This document shows, one piece after another, positions 34,219-41,540 of a stretch of DNA of 45,339 nucleotides (position 1 is its first letter; each line of letters opens with the position of its first letter). The DNA comes from a virus: IMG/VR virus record IMGVR_UViG_3300046010_012574, positions 1 through 45,339 of that record; one strand, 5' to 3'. A program made the position numbers and the translations under genes. Under the pieces are notes generated by a model, which did no database searches, had not been told where the DNA came from, and saw only the letters and a program-made list of their open reading frames with translations.

Positions 34219-35682
34219 TTAGAATGTACCACCATCGACAGTAACATTGTCAAGATTTGTTCCGCTAAGAACAGTTGTCCCGGCAATCTTAAATACTTTT
34301 GTTGAAGCAAGATTGATATGCTCAGATGCCGTAAAGGAGTCTGTTGCATCAATCCAGTTGAATGTCTTATCAGTTGCGCCCTTGATTGTAATACCAGCGC
34401 CATCGGCAGTTGTGTCTGTTGGCGTTTCAACGCTAGCAAGAACAACATTCTTGTCCTCAACAACAAGAGTTGCTGTGTTGAGCGTTGTAGTATTGCCATT
34501 AACTGTCAAATCACCAGTAACTACAAGGTTGTTTGAAATAGTAACATTGGCTGGAAGGCTCAATGTAACAGCACCAACGCCTGAGTTTGACACCGCAATT
34601 TCATTTGCTGTTCCAGTTAGACCTGTAACAAGATTGGTTGCTCTGTCACTGATTTGTGATGCAGTAATTGAAATTGTTGAATTAGATGCCGCTGTCAAAC
34701 GACCTTGTGCATCAACCGTAAATGTTCCAACAGAACCCGCTGATCCATAAGAGCCAGCAGTTACCGCTGTGTTCGCCAAGTCAACCGTAAATGTTCCACC
34801 TTCAACATTGGTGTTGGAGACGGAAACGCCTGTGCCAGCAGCAACAGAGCCGACATAGTTGCCAGTCGTATCTGTACCAAGTGCAACTGAATCTGCGGCT
34901 ATTGTCGCAGTAAGAGTTGCATTTGCAAGATTTGTAATAGTTGCACTACCCGTCAAATCCCCACTAAGGGTGATTGTGAAGTCTGCAACGTCAAGATTTA
35001 CTTTTGCATTTGCATCATCATATGTTGCTGCAATTCCGCTGTGTGTTCCGTTAGTGAGCAATCCAGCAGCAACATCTTGCGTAGCTTCTGTAAAATCCGT
35101 AACTGCCGAAGAAGAAATAGAAATTGTTGCATTTGCAGCAGCTGTCAAGCGACCTTGTGCATCGACTGTGAATGTTCCAACAGTACCTGCGCCACCATAC
35201 GAGGCAGCAGTGACTGCTGTGTTGTCAAGATTAATTGTAACAGTATCTGTTGCAGCAGCAACAGATGTTAATCCAGTACCACCAGCAATTGTAAATGTAT
35301 CTCCACCGGAAATAGAAACATTACCTGTATCGCCGGCAGCTGTAAAGGTTGAACTTGCACTTGAAACTGCAGTATCAACATAAAGTTTTGTAGCAGCATG
35401 GGCGTTAGCTGTTGGAGTAGCAACTGATGTTGTGCCATTAATAATTACATTGCCATTAATTGTTTTGTTGCCAGATATTGTTTGATCCGATGCAAGAGTT
35501 ACAAATGCACCTGAGCCGCCAATGGCAATAACTGTTGTGGCTGTGCCATCAACACCGCCAGTTCCTTCACCATAGTAAAGAACATCATCTACTTCGTTAA
35601 ATGCTAATTCTGCATTCTCTAAACTTGTTGGCGCTCCTGCGCTGCCTGACGCTCTACGCTTAATTCTAATTTTATTAGCCAT
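34219..35682 (-). CDS. Fibre-like structural protein with repeated domains
   Basis: 487 residues. The N-terminal attachment module (SLENAELAFNEVDDVLYYG) is followed by low-complexity beta repeats. A roughly 40-residue unit occurs twice (GTVGTFTVDAQGRLTAA and GSVGTFTVDAQGRLTAA), the trimeric-fibre repeat QGRLTAA of many phages. The C-terminal module (TGDLTVNGNTTTLNTATLVV, DKTFNWIDATDSFTASEHIN) is common in marine phage virion proteins. It likely forms an elongated fibre or head decoration. A GGAGG ribosome site precedes the ATG, which overlaps the stop of the previous gene (TAATG). Confidence 0.75.
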   Translation of the reverse strand: MANKIRIKRRASGSAGAPTSLENAELAFNEVDDVLYYGEGTGGVDGTATTVIAIGGSGAFVTLASDQTISGNKTINGNVIINGTTSVATPTANAHAATKLYVDTAVSSASSTFTAAGDTGNVSISGGDTFTIAGGTGLTSVAAATDTVTINLDNTAVTAASYGGAGTVGTFTVDAQGRLTAAANATISISSSAVTDFTEATQDVAAGLLTNGTHSGIAATYDDANAKVNLDVADFTITLSGDLTGSATITNLANATLTATIAADSVALGTDTTGNYVGSVAAGTGVSVSNTNVEGGTFTVDLANTAVTAGSYGSAGSVGTFTVDAQGRLTAASNSTISITASQISDRATNLVTGLTGTANEIAVSNSGVGAVTLSLPANVTISNNLVVTGDLTVNGNTTTLNTATLVVEDKNVVLASVETPTDTTADGAGITIKGATDKTFNWIDATDSFTASEHINLASTKVFKIAGTTVLSGTNLDNVTVDGGTF

Positions 35683-35921
35683 TAATAATTTCCTCCATCA
35701 AGCAATAAATCTCCAGCGCTATGAACATGGTCTGATCTAGCTGCAATATTACTTACTCCAGCATTTGCAGTTCTTGCTACATCAGCTGGTGCTGTATTGC
35801 TTAAAATTAAACTTGCTAAATTAATTGTACCACTACTTTGTGTTAAAACGGTAGTATTGGTAGTTATGGAGACATTTGAGGCTTGCGTAGTTGTTAATTG
35901 CAGTGTTGTAATATCAGCCAT
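35682..35921 (-). CDS. Small Thr-rich virion protein
   Basis: 79 residues, low complexity (TTLQLTTTQASNVSITTNTT), ending RSDHVHSAGDLLLDGGNY. The HVHSAGD-type ending resembles the knob ends of phage fibre proteins. It is linked by TAATG to both neighbours, so it belongs to the fibre operon. It probably acts as a fibre-tip or linker subunit; no enzymatic motif. Confidence 0.6.
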   Translation of the reverse strand: MADITTLQLTTTQASNVSITTNTTVLTQSSGTINLASLILSNTAPADVARTANAGVSNIAARSDHVHSAGDLLLDGGNY

Positions 35922-36253
35922 TACCTAGTTACCTCACCAGTAACAGTAGCATTTCCTGTTAAAATAGTGGTAACTGTTGATCCATTTACTTCTTGAAAAT
36001 CGTAAACATAAACACCTGATCTAAGATTTGCAGTAATATTTGGCAATAAAGTAAATACAACAACTCCATTAGCACCATCTGTAATTTCTACATTAAATGT
36101 AGCAGTTATTGTGTCTGACGACCGCCTCTTCCTAATTTGACCAGAATAAGCTCTAGAAGTAATATTTATTACCGCATTGGCATTATTCTTCAATACAAGT
36201 TGATGGGCATAAGTATCGCCTTGATAAATCTCTATATTTCTAGTTGCCGGCAT
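35921..36253 (-). CDS. Baseplate/fibre protein, BppU-like N-terminal fold
   Basis: 110 residues starting MPATRNIEIYQGDTYAHQLV. This pattern (NIEIYQGDTY, then beta strands, SGQIRKRRSS, VYVYDFQEVNG) matches the Ig-like N-terminal domain of siphophage upper-baseplate proteins such as BppU, which anchor fibres. Here the domain stands alone. AGGAG ribosome site before the ATG; stop overlaps the next start (TAATG). Confidence 0.65.
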   Translation of the reverse strand: MPATRNIEIYQGDTYAHQLVLKNNANAVINITSRAYSGQIRKRRSSDTITATFNVEITDGANGVVVFTLLPNITANLRSGVYVYDFQEVNGSTVTTILTGNATVTGEVTR

Positions 36254-36285
36254 AATATCTCCTATAAGATATTAGCAAAGATTGA

Positions 36286-37107
36286 TTAACCCAGCAATGC
36301 TTCCCAGGTAGCCTGGTTAATAATTCCGTTAGATTCTATACCACGACTTAATTGAAAGCTCTTGACCAAGCCTTCCGTCTTGGCTCCAAAATCTCCATCA
36401 TCTTTGCAATTAAAACCATGCTTGTCGAGCAATCTTTGGGCTCTTCTAATCGCCTGCCCTTTATTGCCCTTTGTAAGTACAGGAAGAGTTTTTGCCTCTT
36501 CTTTTATTTTACCTTCATCAACTGAAGTTTTAGCGACAGATGCTGGCTGTGCGGGCGCTTGCCCATCTCTCTTTGTAATAAATTCAATCACAGCAGCAGG
36601 TGGATTATCACCCTCTGTATAGCGCAAGTGCCAAGGTTCTTCTGGAACAACTTCCCAGCTAAACCCAAACTTACGAACATTGTCAATAAGCCAATCTAAA
36701 CGCTTTGGCTCAGCGGCAGTATGAACATCAACTGCCAATCCGCTATTATGCTGCGATGTACCAGGTGCAGCAAGGCTGGCTAGCTTAGGATCTTTCTTGT
36801 ACCACTTAATCCCTTCAAAAGTTCTTGTCTGAGCTCCAGCAATTGGCTCTTTCTGATATCTCTGTCTAAATGCCATTAATTGAGATTCAAATGAGCGATA
36901 TGTATCCCCAGCAGAAACCGGCTTTAATTCAATGCCATCAACTTTGGCAGCCTCAACCATTGCCTCCCATGCATCTGCAGCTCTCCAGTGCAACTTACCG
37001 CCACCCTTAATTGGCTTCAAAAGTTTTTCTGGCAACTTCCCAGGTGCAATGCCTTCAAGATCTGCAGGCTTTTTGACTGGTGCAATAATATTCCATTTAA
37101 CGCTCAT
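36286..37107 (-). CDS. Endolysin: VanY-type L,D/D,D-carboxypeptidase with peptidoglycan-binding domain
   Basis: Cleaves peptide cross-links in host peptidoglycan at the end of infection. 273 residues from ATG 37107, chosen by its AGGA ribosome site; an upstream in-frame ATG at 37173 would overlap the holin gene. Peptidase domain at about 40-170: SQHNSGLAVD (H120, D127) and EPWHLRY (E157, H160) supply the zinc ligands and catalytic glutamate of the VanY/peptidase M15 family. A linker rich in Ala/Pro/Lys leads to a PG_binding_1 domain at about 208-272 (QRLLDKHGFNCKDDGDFG, TWEALL). No signal peptide, so a holin is needed; holin-like genes lie just upstream. Confidence 0.9.
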   Translation of the reverse strand: MSVKWNIIAPVKKPADLEGIAPGKLPEKLLKPIKGGGKLHWRAADAWEAMVEAAKVDGIELKPVSAGDTYRSFESQLMAFRQRYQKEPIAGAQTRTFEGIKWYKKDPKLASLAAPGTSQHNSGLAVDVHTAAEPKRLDWLIDNVRKFGFSWEVVPEEPWHLRYTEGDNPPAAVIEFITKRDGQAPAQPASVAKTSVDEGKIKEEAKTLPVLTKGNKGQAIRRAQRLLDKHGFNCKDDGDFGAKTEGLVKSFQLSRGIESNGIINQATWEALLG

Positions 37108-37108
37108 T

Positions 37109-37366
37109 TTAGAATTCCTCCTCTTTCTTAACTGCTTTCTTATCGACTTTACTGAAGACTTCATTGATTTCATCCATATCTAGTTTACCATCATCTAAGA
37201 ACTCACGTGATAAACCTTCAACAACGGTAGCAACGCCAGCAATCCCTGCCATAAAAACCGCCTTCCAAACAGGAACGCCAGCAATTGTACCCGCCCCGAT
37301 AACTCCAAGTCCCGAGGCAGAAAAGGTCGCCAATATACGAAGGCAAATATTTTTGACCTGTTCCAT
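37109..37366 (-). CDS. Holin-like membrane protein with degenerate EF-hand
   Basis: 85 residues. Two hydrophobic segments (about 8-30 and 33-50) suggest a class II holin that opens the membrane for the endolysin. The cytoplasmic tail FLDDGKLDMDEINEVFSKVD resembles half an EF-hand (the D-G-x-L-D-x-D-E part) but lacks the first calcium ligands. Starts 4 bases after the previous stop, immediately upstream of the endolysin gene. Confidence 0.75.
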   Translation of the reverse strand: MEQVKNICLRILATFSASGLGVIGAGTIAGVPVWKAVFMAGIAGVATVVEGLSREFLDDGKLDMDEINEVFSKVDKKAVKKEEEF

Positions 37367-37369
37367 CGC

Positions 37370-37600
37370 TTATGCCTTCTTTTTAACAGCGGGCTTTTCC
37401 GCAGGCTTCTTTGCTAAGAAAGAAGCAACTGTTGGATCGCCAACTCTTGTTGATAACCATGCAAGTCCGTAGGCAATTGCCGGTGTTAATACGGCAACTA
37501 CTTCACCGTCAAGATTTAGCTGAACAGTAGCCAGCCAGACCCAAACGCCGAGTGCGCCTCCCTTAAGTGCTTGATCTAAGTTTTGTGACTTAGTAGACAT
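37370..37600 (-). CDS. Second holin-like membrane protein
   Basis: 76 residues from ATG 37600, which has an excellent GGGAGGTGATC ribosome site; a GTG at 37606 is in frame but overlaps that site. One long and one shorter hydrophobic stretch (ALGVWVWLATVQLNL, VAVLTPAIAYGLAWL) and a very basic C-terminus (AKKPAEKPAVKKKA) fit a holin or antiholin. First gene of the lysis operon behind a palindromic promoter-like element. Confidence 0.75.
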   Translation of the reverse strand: MSTKSQNLDQALKGGALGVWVWLATVQLNLDGEVVAVLTPAIAYGLAWLSTRVGDPTVASFLAKKPAEKPAVKKKA

Positions 37601-37616
37601 GATCACCTCCCTACCC

Positions 37617-37646
37617 CAATGGGTATAATTCTATTATACCCCATTG
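37617..37646. promoter_or_regulatory. Inverted repeat with TATAAT on both strands, upstream of the lysis genes
   Basis: A near-perfect palindrome (13-base left arm 37617-37629, right arm 37633-37646 with one extra base, TCT between) lies 17-46 bases upstream of the ATG at 37600. Each strand carries TATAAT. On the minus strand this could be the -10 of a lysis-operon promoter with a 32-base leader; the -35 is weak. The hairpin has no U-run, so termination is less likely. It may be an operator. The rest of the 60-base gap shows nothing else. Confidence 0.45.
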
Positions 37647-37666
37647 TTTGTGATAAGGAAACTGGA

Positions 37667-37861
37667 TCAGTTAATATCGTTTTTAAAGATATTGTGAGTA
37701 TAGTGGATAAATATTGCAATTAGGGTAGCAATACCCGCCGCTCTTTGCGTTGCGCCAGAGAGGGTAATATAAACAACATAACTACCTGCAAGAGTAAATG
37801 CTAACCCGGCAGTTATATTCCAAAGTTTGTTTATAAAACCAGACCAGTTAAATTTCTTCAT
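37667..37861 (-). CDS. Nested in-frame holin-like peptide (internal start in the surface-protein gene)
   Basis: An internal ATG at 37861, in frame with the 921-residue gene, is preceded by a perfect AAAGGAGGG ribosome site 8 bases upstream. It would give a separate 64-residue protein, MKKFNWSGFINK..., with two transmembrane helices (about 12-34 and 40-58) and a short basic N-terminus, the layout of a small holin. Either both proteins are made from one gene, or a formerly separate holin-like gene has become fused to the surface protein by loss of a stop codon. Confidence 0.6.
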   Translation of the reverse strand: MKKFNWSGFINKLWNITAGLAFTLAGSYVVYITLSGATQRAAGIATLIAIFIHYTHNIFKNDIN

Positions 37862-40432
37862 TTCAATTCCCTCCTTTATATAATACTCGTAAATGCTATT
37901 TTTAGCATAATGCTCATCATCCTCACCTTCAGCATCAACAATTTCACCTGCTGGCTCACTCCCCTCTTCTTCTTTTCGTGAACGACCTTCTGAGCCAGAA
38001 CTTGGATTAGAAGAGCCTCCTGAGCCTCCAGAACCGCCTCCTGAGCCTCCTGCTGGTGCTGTTGGTGACGCTCCGGCAGCGCCAGTAACGGCAACCGTTG
38101 CTGTTAATGTTGCAACTGCAGCGATAACTGTTTTTCTTGCGCCAACATCAATGCTTGATCCTGTTGGAACATAAGTATCAAAACCTCCGCCATAAACATC
38201 AATTTCCTCTTCAAAAGCCTCTTTGATTTCATCAGGAGCTTCCGTAAGAGCCTCAGAGAGTTCCTCTTTTTGTTCATCAGTAAAAGAATCAGCATCAACA
38301 TTTGCAAAAACCTCTTGGGCTGCCTCAGTAGATATCTCTGTAAAGTTATCATTTAAAATAATTGCTACTGCAACAGATGCCTCAATTGGTTCTTCCGAAT
38401 CAGCAATTGCATTAATAACATTATCTAAAGCTTCTACGGATTCAATATTTTCAACAAGATCAAGGGTTTGCTCTTCTGATAATTCATCAATTACTTCTGT
38501 TAATTGCTCTATACCTATAGATTCTAAAACTTCTGTAAGTTGTTCTGAATTGAGATTATCAATTACCTCTATTACATCTTCTGCCTGAATTTCTTCAGAA
38601 GATATATCTTCAATAATACTTTCAAATTCTTCTTGTGTTACTATAGTCTCTTGTGATTCTGTATCTTGCTCTGTCGTTTCTTCTGGGGATATCGGTTCTG
38701 GCTGCTGTTCTCCTTCTTGTTCTTCTTCTGGATAATCAGGAAGGGTCGTTTCAGGCTCAACAGGCTGAGCCTCCTCTTCATCCTCCGGTTGAATAAACTC
38801 AGGCTCAGTTGTCGTAGTAACTTCTGGCTCAGTCGTTGTAGTAGTTTCTGGTTCTTCTTCAGGCTCAGGTTCAGTTGTTGTCGTGACTGTTGGCACATAA
38901 ACGGTTGTAGTAGTAGTCTGGGGAGGCGATGTTGTTGTGGTACTGGTTGAAGATGTTGTTTCAGGGACTGTCGTTGTGGAAGTCGTTGAAGAAGTCGTTG
39001 AGGTTGTTTGAGGAGCAACAGTTGTAGTTGTTGTAGTTGTTGATGAATTCGGGTCAATAACAGTTGCATCAACAGTTACTTCGGGTCCGTATACACACGG
39101 ACCTACGCCTTCGCCAGAGAAACAACTTTGATTTCCCGCTTTAATGCCAAAGCGCACAGGTCCAAATCCAGTAGTTACGGGGTTGCTTCCAGAAAACATT
39201 CCAGTACTTAGCGAGTAGTTGGTGCCTTGATTAGTCCACACACCCCAGCCACCTGACGTTGTTCCGCCAATTTCATCAAGGTCGTAAAAACTAACTGAGT
39301 AGCCGTAGACATTTAAGTTGCTTGATGCTGGAGCATCCCAGTCAAGGTCTATGCTTCCATCTGCGTTTGCTACAGCAGTGAGATTTGTGACTGCGTTGTA
39401 ATATGGCGCAACCGTCGTTGTTGTAGTCGGCGGAACAGTAGTAGTTGTGGAAGTAGTCGTAGTTGTAGTAGAAGTGATAGTTGTTGTAGGTGCTACAGTT
39501 GGAGCTGTTTCATTATTCGGGGCAACTCCACCAAAGGTCGTGCAATTGCTACCTGCAGGAACACATCGCTGAGTATCACCTATTGCATTGTCAATCATTA
39601 ATACTGGAGATAGGGCTGTATCTCCAAGATTAAAAACAGCAAAGCCAAGTTTATATGTACCACTTACTGAAACTTCATAAGTTGATGTTTGCCAACCAGT
39701 AGAGCCATATGAGTTTACAGAGTAATCTCCAGTTCCCGGATTTGTAAATCCAAGAAGTGCATATGAGCGATTAAAATTATTAACTGTTATTGTCGGAGTT
39801 GATGGTGTAGAGACAGCAACAAGCGAAGTTAATGAACCATCATTAAATGGAACATAATCAGTACCCAAATAGTTCCAAGACATCGTATAAGTAATTCCAG
39901 AAGTCAATTGAACTTCACGAGTAATCCATGCAGCATCAGTTGGATTGGACTGTCCTCCATTTGCGGCAGCTTGCGCATCTGCTGTTAATTGTGCTTGTAT
40001 TGCTGTTTGTGGGGATCCAGATAAGCCAAGGGCTGTCATTGCTTGAGAAAAATTTTGCTCATTCCTTGGTTGCAGCAAAGCAGCGTATGAGGCATTGCTT
40101 GGGGAGAATGTCCAGCTTCCTGCCGATACCGCTGGGGCATAGTATGGATTGGGAGCGCCATTTCTTGTAGCACTACCTACTGCTGGATGTGATGGATGAC
40201 TAAAAGTTTTTGGACCGCTAAAAATAGTTACACCAGTACCATTGCCATTTATTGCAGATCCTAAATTGCCTGTTTGAGCCCCCCTAGACCAGCCAGTAAA
40301 TGAATTATCTTCAAAGCCAGCATTTGCTATGGGCTCTTGTGTAGAAGAAGCATCTACGGTTGGAATTGTTATTAAAGCAATAACCGCCAAAGGCAGAGCT
40401 GTCCACCAGCCTTTTCTAAAGTTGATTTTCAT
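37667..40432 (-). CDS. Large secreted Thr-rich surface protein with C-terminal membrane helices
   Basis: 921 residues, probably exported and membrane-anchored. Residues 1-28 are a signal peptide (basic start, then ALPLAVIALITIPTVDASS). Residues 30-290 form a beta-rich domain (CBM-like; TSGITYTMSWNYLGTDY). Thr-rich linkers at about 310-340 and 458-520 flank a fibronectin-III-like domain (SIDLDWDAPASSNLNVYGYS). Residues 521-745 are acidic and helical (LTEVLESIGIEQLTEVIDEL). A hydrophobic segment (about 755-775) is followed by a Gly/Ser stretch, and the last 64 residues form two membrane helices. This architecture is unlike a virion protein and resembles actinobacterial cell-surface proteins, so host origin is likely. 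Coupled by TAATG to the upstream gene. Confidence 0.8.
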   Translation of the reverse strand: MKINFRKGWWTALPLAVIALITIPTVDASSTQEPIANAGFEDNSFTGWSRGAQTGNLGSAINGNGTGVTIFSGPKTFSHPSHPAVGSATRNGAPNPYYAPAVSAGSWTFSPSNASYAALLQPRNEQNFSQAMTALGLSGSPQTAIQAQLTADAQAAANGGQSNPTDAAWITREVQLTSGITYTMSWNYLGTDYVPFNDGSLTSLVAVSTPSTPTITVNNFNRSYALLGFTNPGTGDYSVNSYGSTGWQTSTYEVSVSGTYKLGFAVFNLGDTALSPVLMIDNAIGDTQRCVPAGSNCTTFGGVAPNNETAPTVAPTTTITSTTTTTTSTTTTVPPTTTTTVAPYYNAVTNLTAVANADGSIDLDWDAPASSNLNVYGYSVSFYDLDEIGGTTSGGWGVWTNQGTNYSLSTGMFSGSNPVTTGFGPVRFGIKAGNQSCFSGEGVGPCVYGPEVTVDATVIDPNSSTTTTTTTVAPQTTSTTSSTTSTTTVPETTSSTSTTTTSPPQTTTTTVYVPTVTTTTEPEPEEEPETTTTTEPEVTTTTEPEFIQPEDEEEAQPVEPETTLPDYPEEEQEGEQQPEPISPEETTEQDTESQETIVTQEEFESIIEDISSEEIQAEDVIEVIDNLNSEQLTEVLESIGIEQLTEVIDELSEEQTLDLVENIESVEALDNVINAIADSEEPIEASVAVAIILNDNFTEISTEAAQEVFANVDADSFTDEQKEELSEALTEAPDEIKEAFEEEIDVYGGGFDTYVPTGSSIDVGARKTVIAAVATLTATVAVTGAAGASPTAPAGGSGGGSGGSGGSSNPSSGSEGRSRKEEEGSEPAGEIVDAEGEDDEHYAKNSIYEYYIKEGIEMKKFNWSGFINKLWNITAGLAFTLAGSYVVYITLSGATQRAAGIATLIAIFIHYTHNIFKNDIN

Positions 40433-40713
40433 TATTCCTCTACTGGAATATCAGCCTCTTCTTCCTGTGCCTGCTTTCCTTTTACATTAGAAATCATCAA
40501 ACCAGCCAATGTGCCGGTAATAAATGTGGCAATGCTTGAAAGAACGCTAAAGAACATTTTGTCATTTTCTGCTTGTGCACCAATTGGTTGAGAAACAAAA
40601 ACGAGAGCATATAGAATGGCTAATGTCGTTGTAAAGAGTACTGCGCCCAACACACAGCCAATAACAAATCTTAACCTTGCATCAAGGTCTTCTGGGGTAT
40701 ATTTATTATTCAT
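40432..40713 (-). CDS. Two-helix membrane protein, possibly holin or antiholin
   Basis: 93 residues from ATG 40713, set by a GAAGGAGGGACCA ribosome site; an upstream frame reaching 40746 would overlap the lipoprotein. Hydrophobic segments at about 16-40 (FVIGCVLGAVLFTTTLAILY) and 54-74 (FFSVLSSIATFITGTLAGLM) with an acidic C-terminus (EEEADIPVEE). Located between the lipoprotein and the surface protein. A holin or an exclusion membrane protein is plausible; not decided by sequence. Confidence 0.7.
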   Translation of the reverse strand: MNNKYTPEDLDARLRFVIGCVLGAVLFTTTLAILYALVFVSQPIGAQAENDKMFFSVLSSIATFITGTLAGLMISNVKGKQAQEEEADIPVEE

Positions 40714-40912
40714 TGGTCCCTCCTTCGGATTGTTCATTTGGATCAAATCCGATAATGTCCGTTGTGCATGTACCCGTCACTTTACATTCGGGCGGGTTGC
40801 ATTCGCTACTTTCCCAGTTTGCGGGGTCTTGACATTCATAACGATAACGACCTTCATAACCACATGAGGAAAGAGTTAAGGATACAAATAGTATCCCAAA
40901 TATTGTTTTCAT
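40706..40912 (-). CDS. Small Cys-rich lipoprotein
   Basis: 68 residues. A lipoprotein signal peptide (residues 1-16) ends in the lipobox L-S-S-C17, so the mature protein begins at a lipid-anchored Cys17. The mature part has C27, C38, C43 and C49, likely two disulfides, in the pattern YRYECQDPANW... TGTCTTD, which I recall from small phage lipoproteins, though not with an assigned function. The ATG lacks a ribosome site and sits 6 bases after TATAAT. Possible roles are superinfection exclusion or envelope fusion at lysis; both are guesses. Confidence 0.8.
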   Translation of the reverse strand: MKTIFGILFVSLTLSSCGYEGRYRYECQDPANWESSECNPPECKVTGTCTTDIIGFDPNEQSEGGTNE

Positions 40913-40918
40913 ACAATA

Positions 40919-40947
40919 ATTATAATTTATTTAATATTATATTACAA
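40919..40947 (-). promoter_or_regulatory. Candidate leaderless promoter for the lipoprotein gene (-35 and -10)
   Basis: TTGTAA (40947-40942), a 17-base spacer and TATAAT (40924-40919) form the best promoter match in the window. The ATG at 40912 lies 6 bases after the -10, so the mRNA would start at the start codon; there is no Shine-Dalgarno sequence. The region is very AT-rich, which lowers confidence. It would drive the lipoprotein, surface protein and lysis genes. Confidence 0.55.
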
Positions 40948-40952
40948 CATTT

Positions 40953-41540
40953 TTATAATGAGCCAAAAGCAGTGCATATGTATTTAACGCCAGATTTTAT
41001 TCTTTTTGATTCATGAAAAAATGGTGGTGTTGATGGGAAAAGCACCGCACTGCCTGAAGAGGGCTTAATAAAAACAGATTGTTCTTGGAAATTTAGCTCC
41101 CCGCCAGAATAGTTATCATTAAGATACAATATTCCAGATATAGTTTCTTTAAAGACATCTCTGCCTGGATCAACATCGACGTGGCTGCCCATACTGGCAC
41201 CAGTAAAGTATTTGCTTATACCCAGTTCGGAAAAATAACCAATATTGTTTTCAATAGTGTTTCTGTATAATTCAAAAGACTCTTCCATCGCAGAATGCAG
41301 TTTTCTAAATATATCAATAATTGCTGTTTGGCTTATGACAATCATAGAAGAATTAGTTTTTTTTGTATTTCCAAAAATATAAGAACCATCGCTAGAATTC
41401 CACACTGTCCATTTTGAAATAGCATCTGATTGTTTAATTGTCTCATTTGTTCTTTCTAATTCATTAATTAAATTATCTGAATTGGGTAGGGCGTTTTTAA
41501 TGTAAAGAATTTTACTGGAGAAGATTTCGTATTCACGCAT
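40953..41540 (-). CDS. 2-oxoglutarate/Fe(II) dioxygenase, prolyl-4-hydroxylase type (copy 2)
   Basis: 195 residues. Iron ligands H120-x-D122 (GSHVDVDPGRD) and H176, with K186 in the place of the 2-oxoglutarate-binding Arg/Lys. The conserved strand is GILYLNDNYSGGELNF. Start ATG 41540 overlaps the upstream oxygenase gene by 8 bases. Last gene of the oxygenase block. The N-terminal 100 residues differ from its paralogues, so the substrate probably differs too. Confidence 0.88.
   Translation of the reverse strand: MREYEIFSSKILYIKNALPNSDNLINELERTNETIKQSDAISKWTVWNSSDGSYIFGNTKKTNSSMIVISQTAIIDIFRKLHSAMEESFELYRNTIENNIGYFSELGISKYFTGASMGSHVDVDPGRDVFKETISGILYLNDNYSGGELNFQEQSVFIKPSSGSAVLFPSTPPFFHESKRIKSGVKYICTAFGSL

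Noticed and set aside
34247-35383. Plus-strand frames of 167 and 174 codons opposite the fibre gene
   Set aside because: Repetitive Val/Ala-rich translations opposite Thr/Val repeats, no start signals and no domain.
36286-37173. Endolysin starting at ATG 37173
   Set aside because: The extra 22 residues are basic low-complexity sequence overlapping the holin gene; ATG 37107 has an AGGA site just after the holin stop.
38641-39072. Leu/Gln-rich frame of 143 codons inside the surface-protein gene
   Set aside because: Out-of-frame reading of Thr/Glu codon repeats; composition is an artefact of the repeats.
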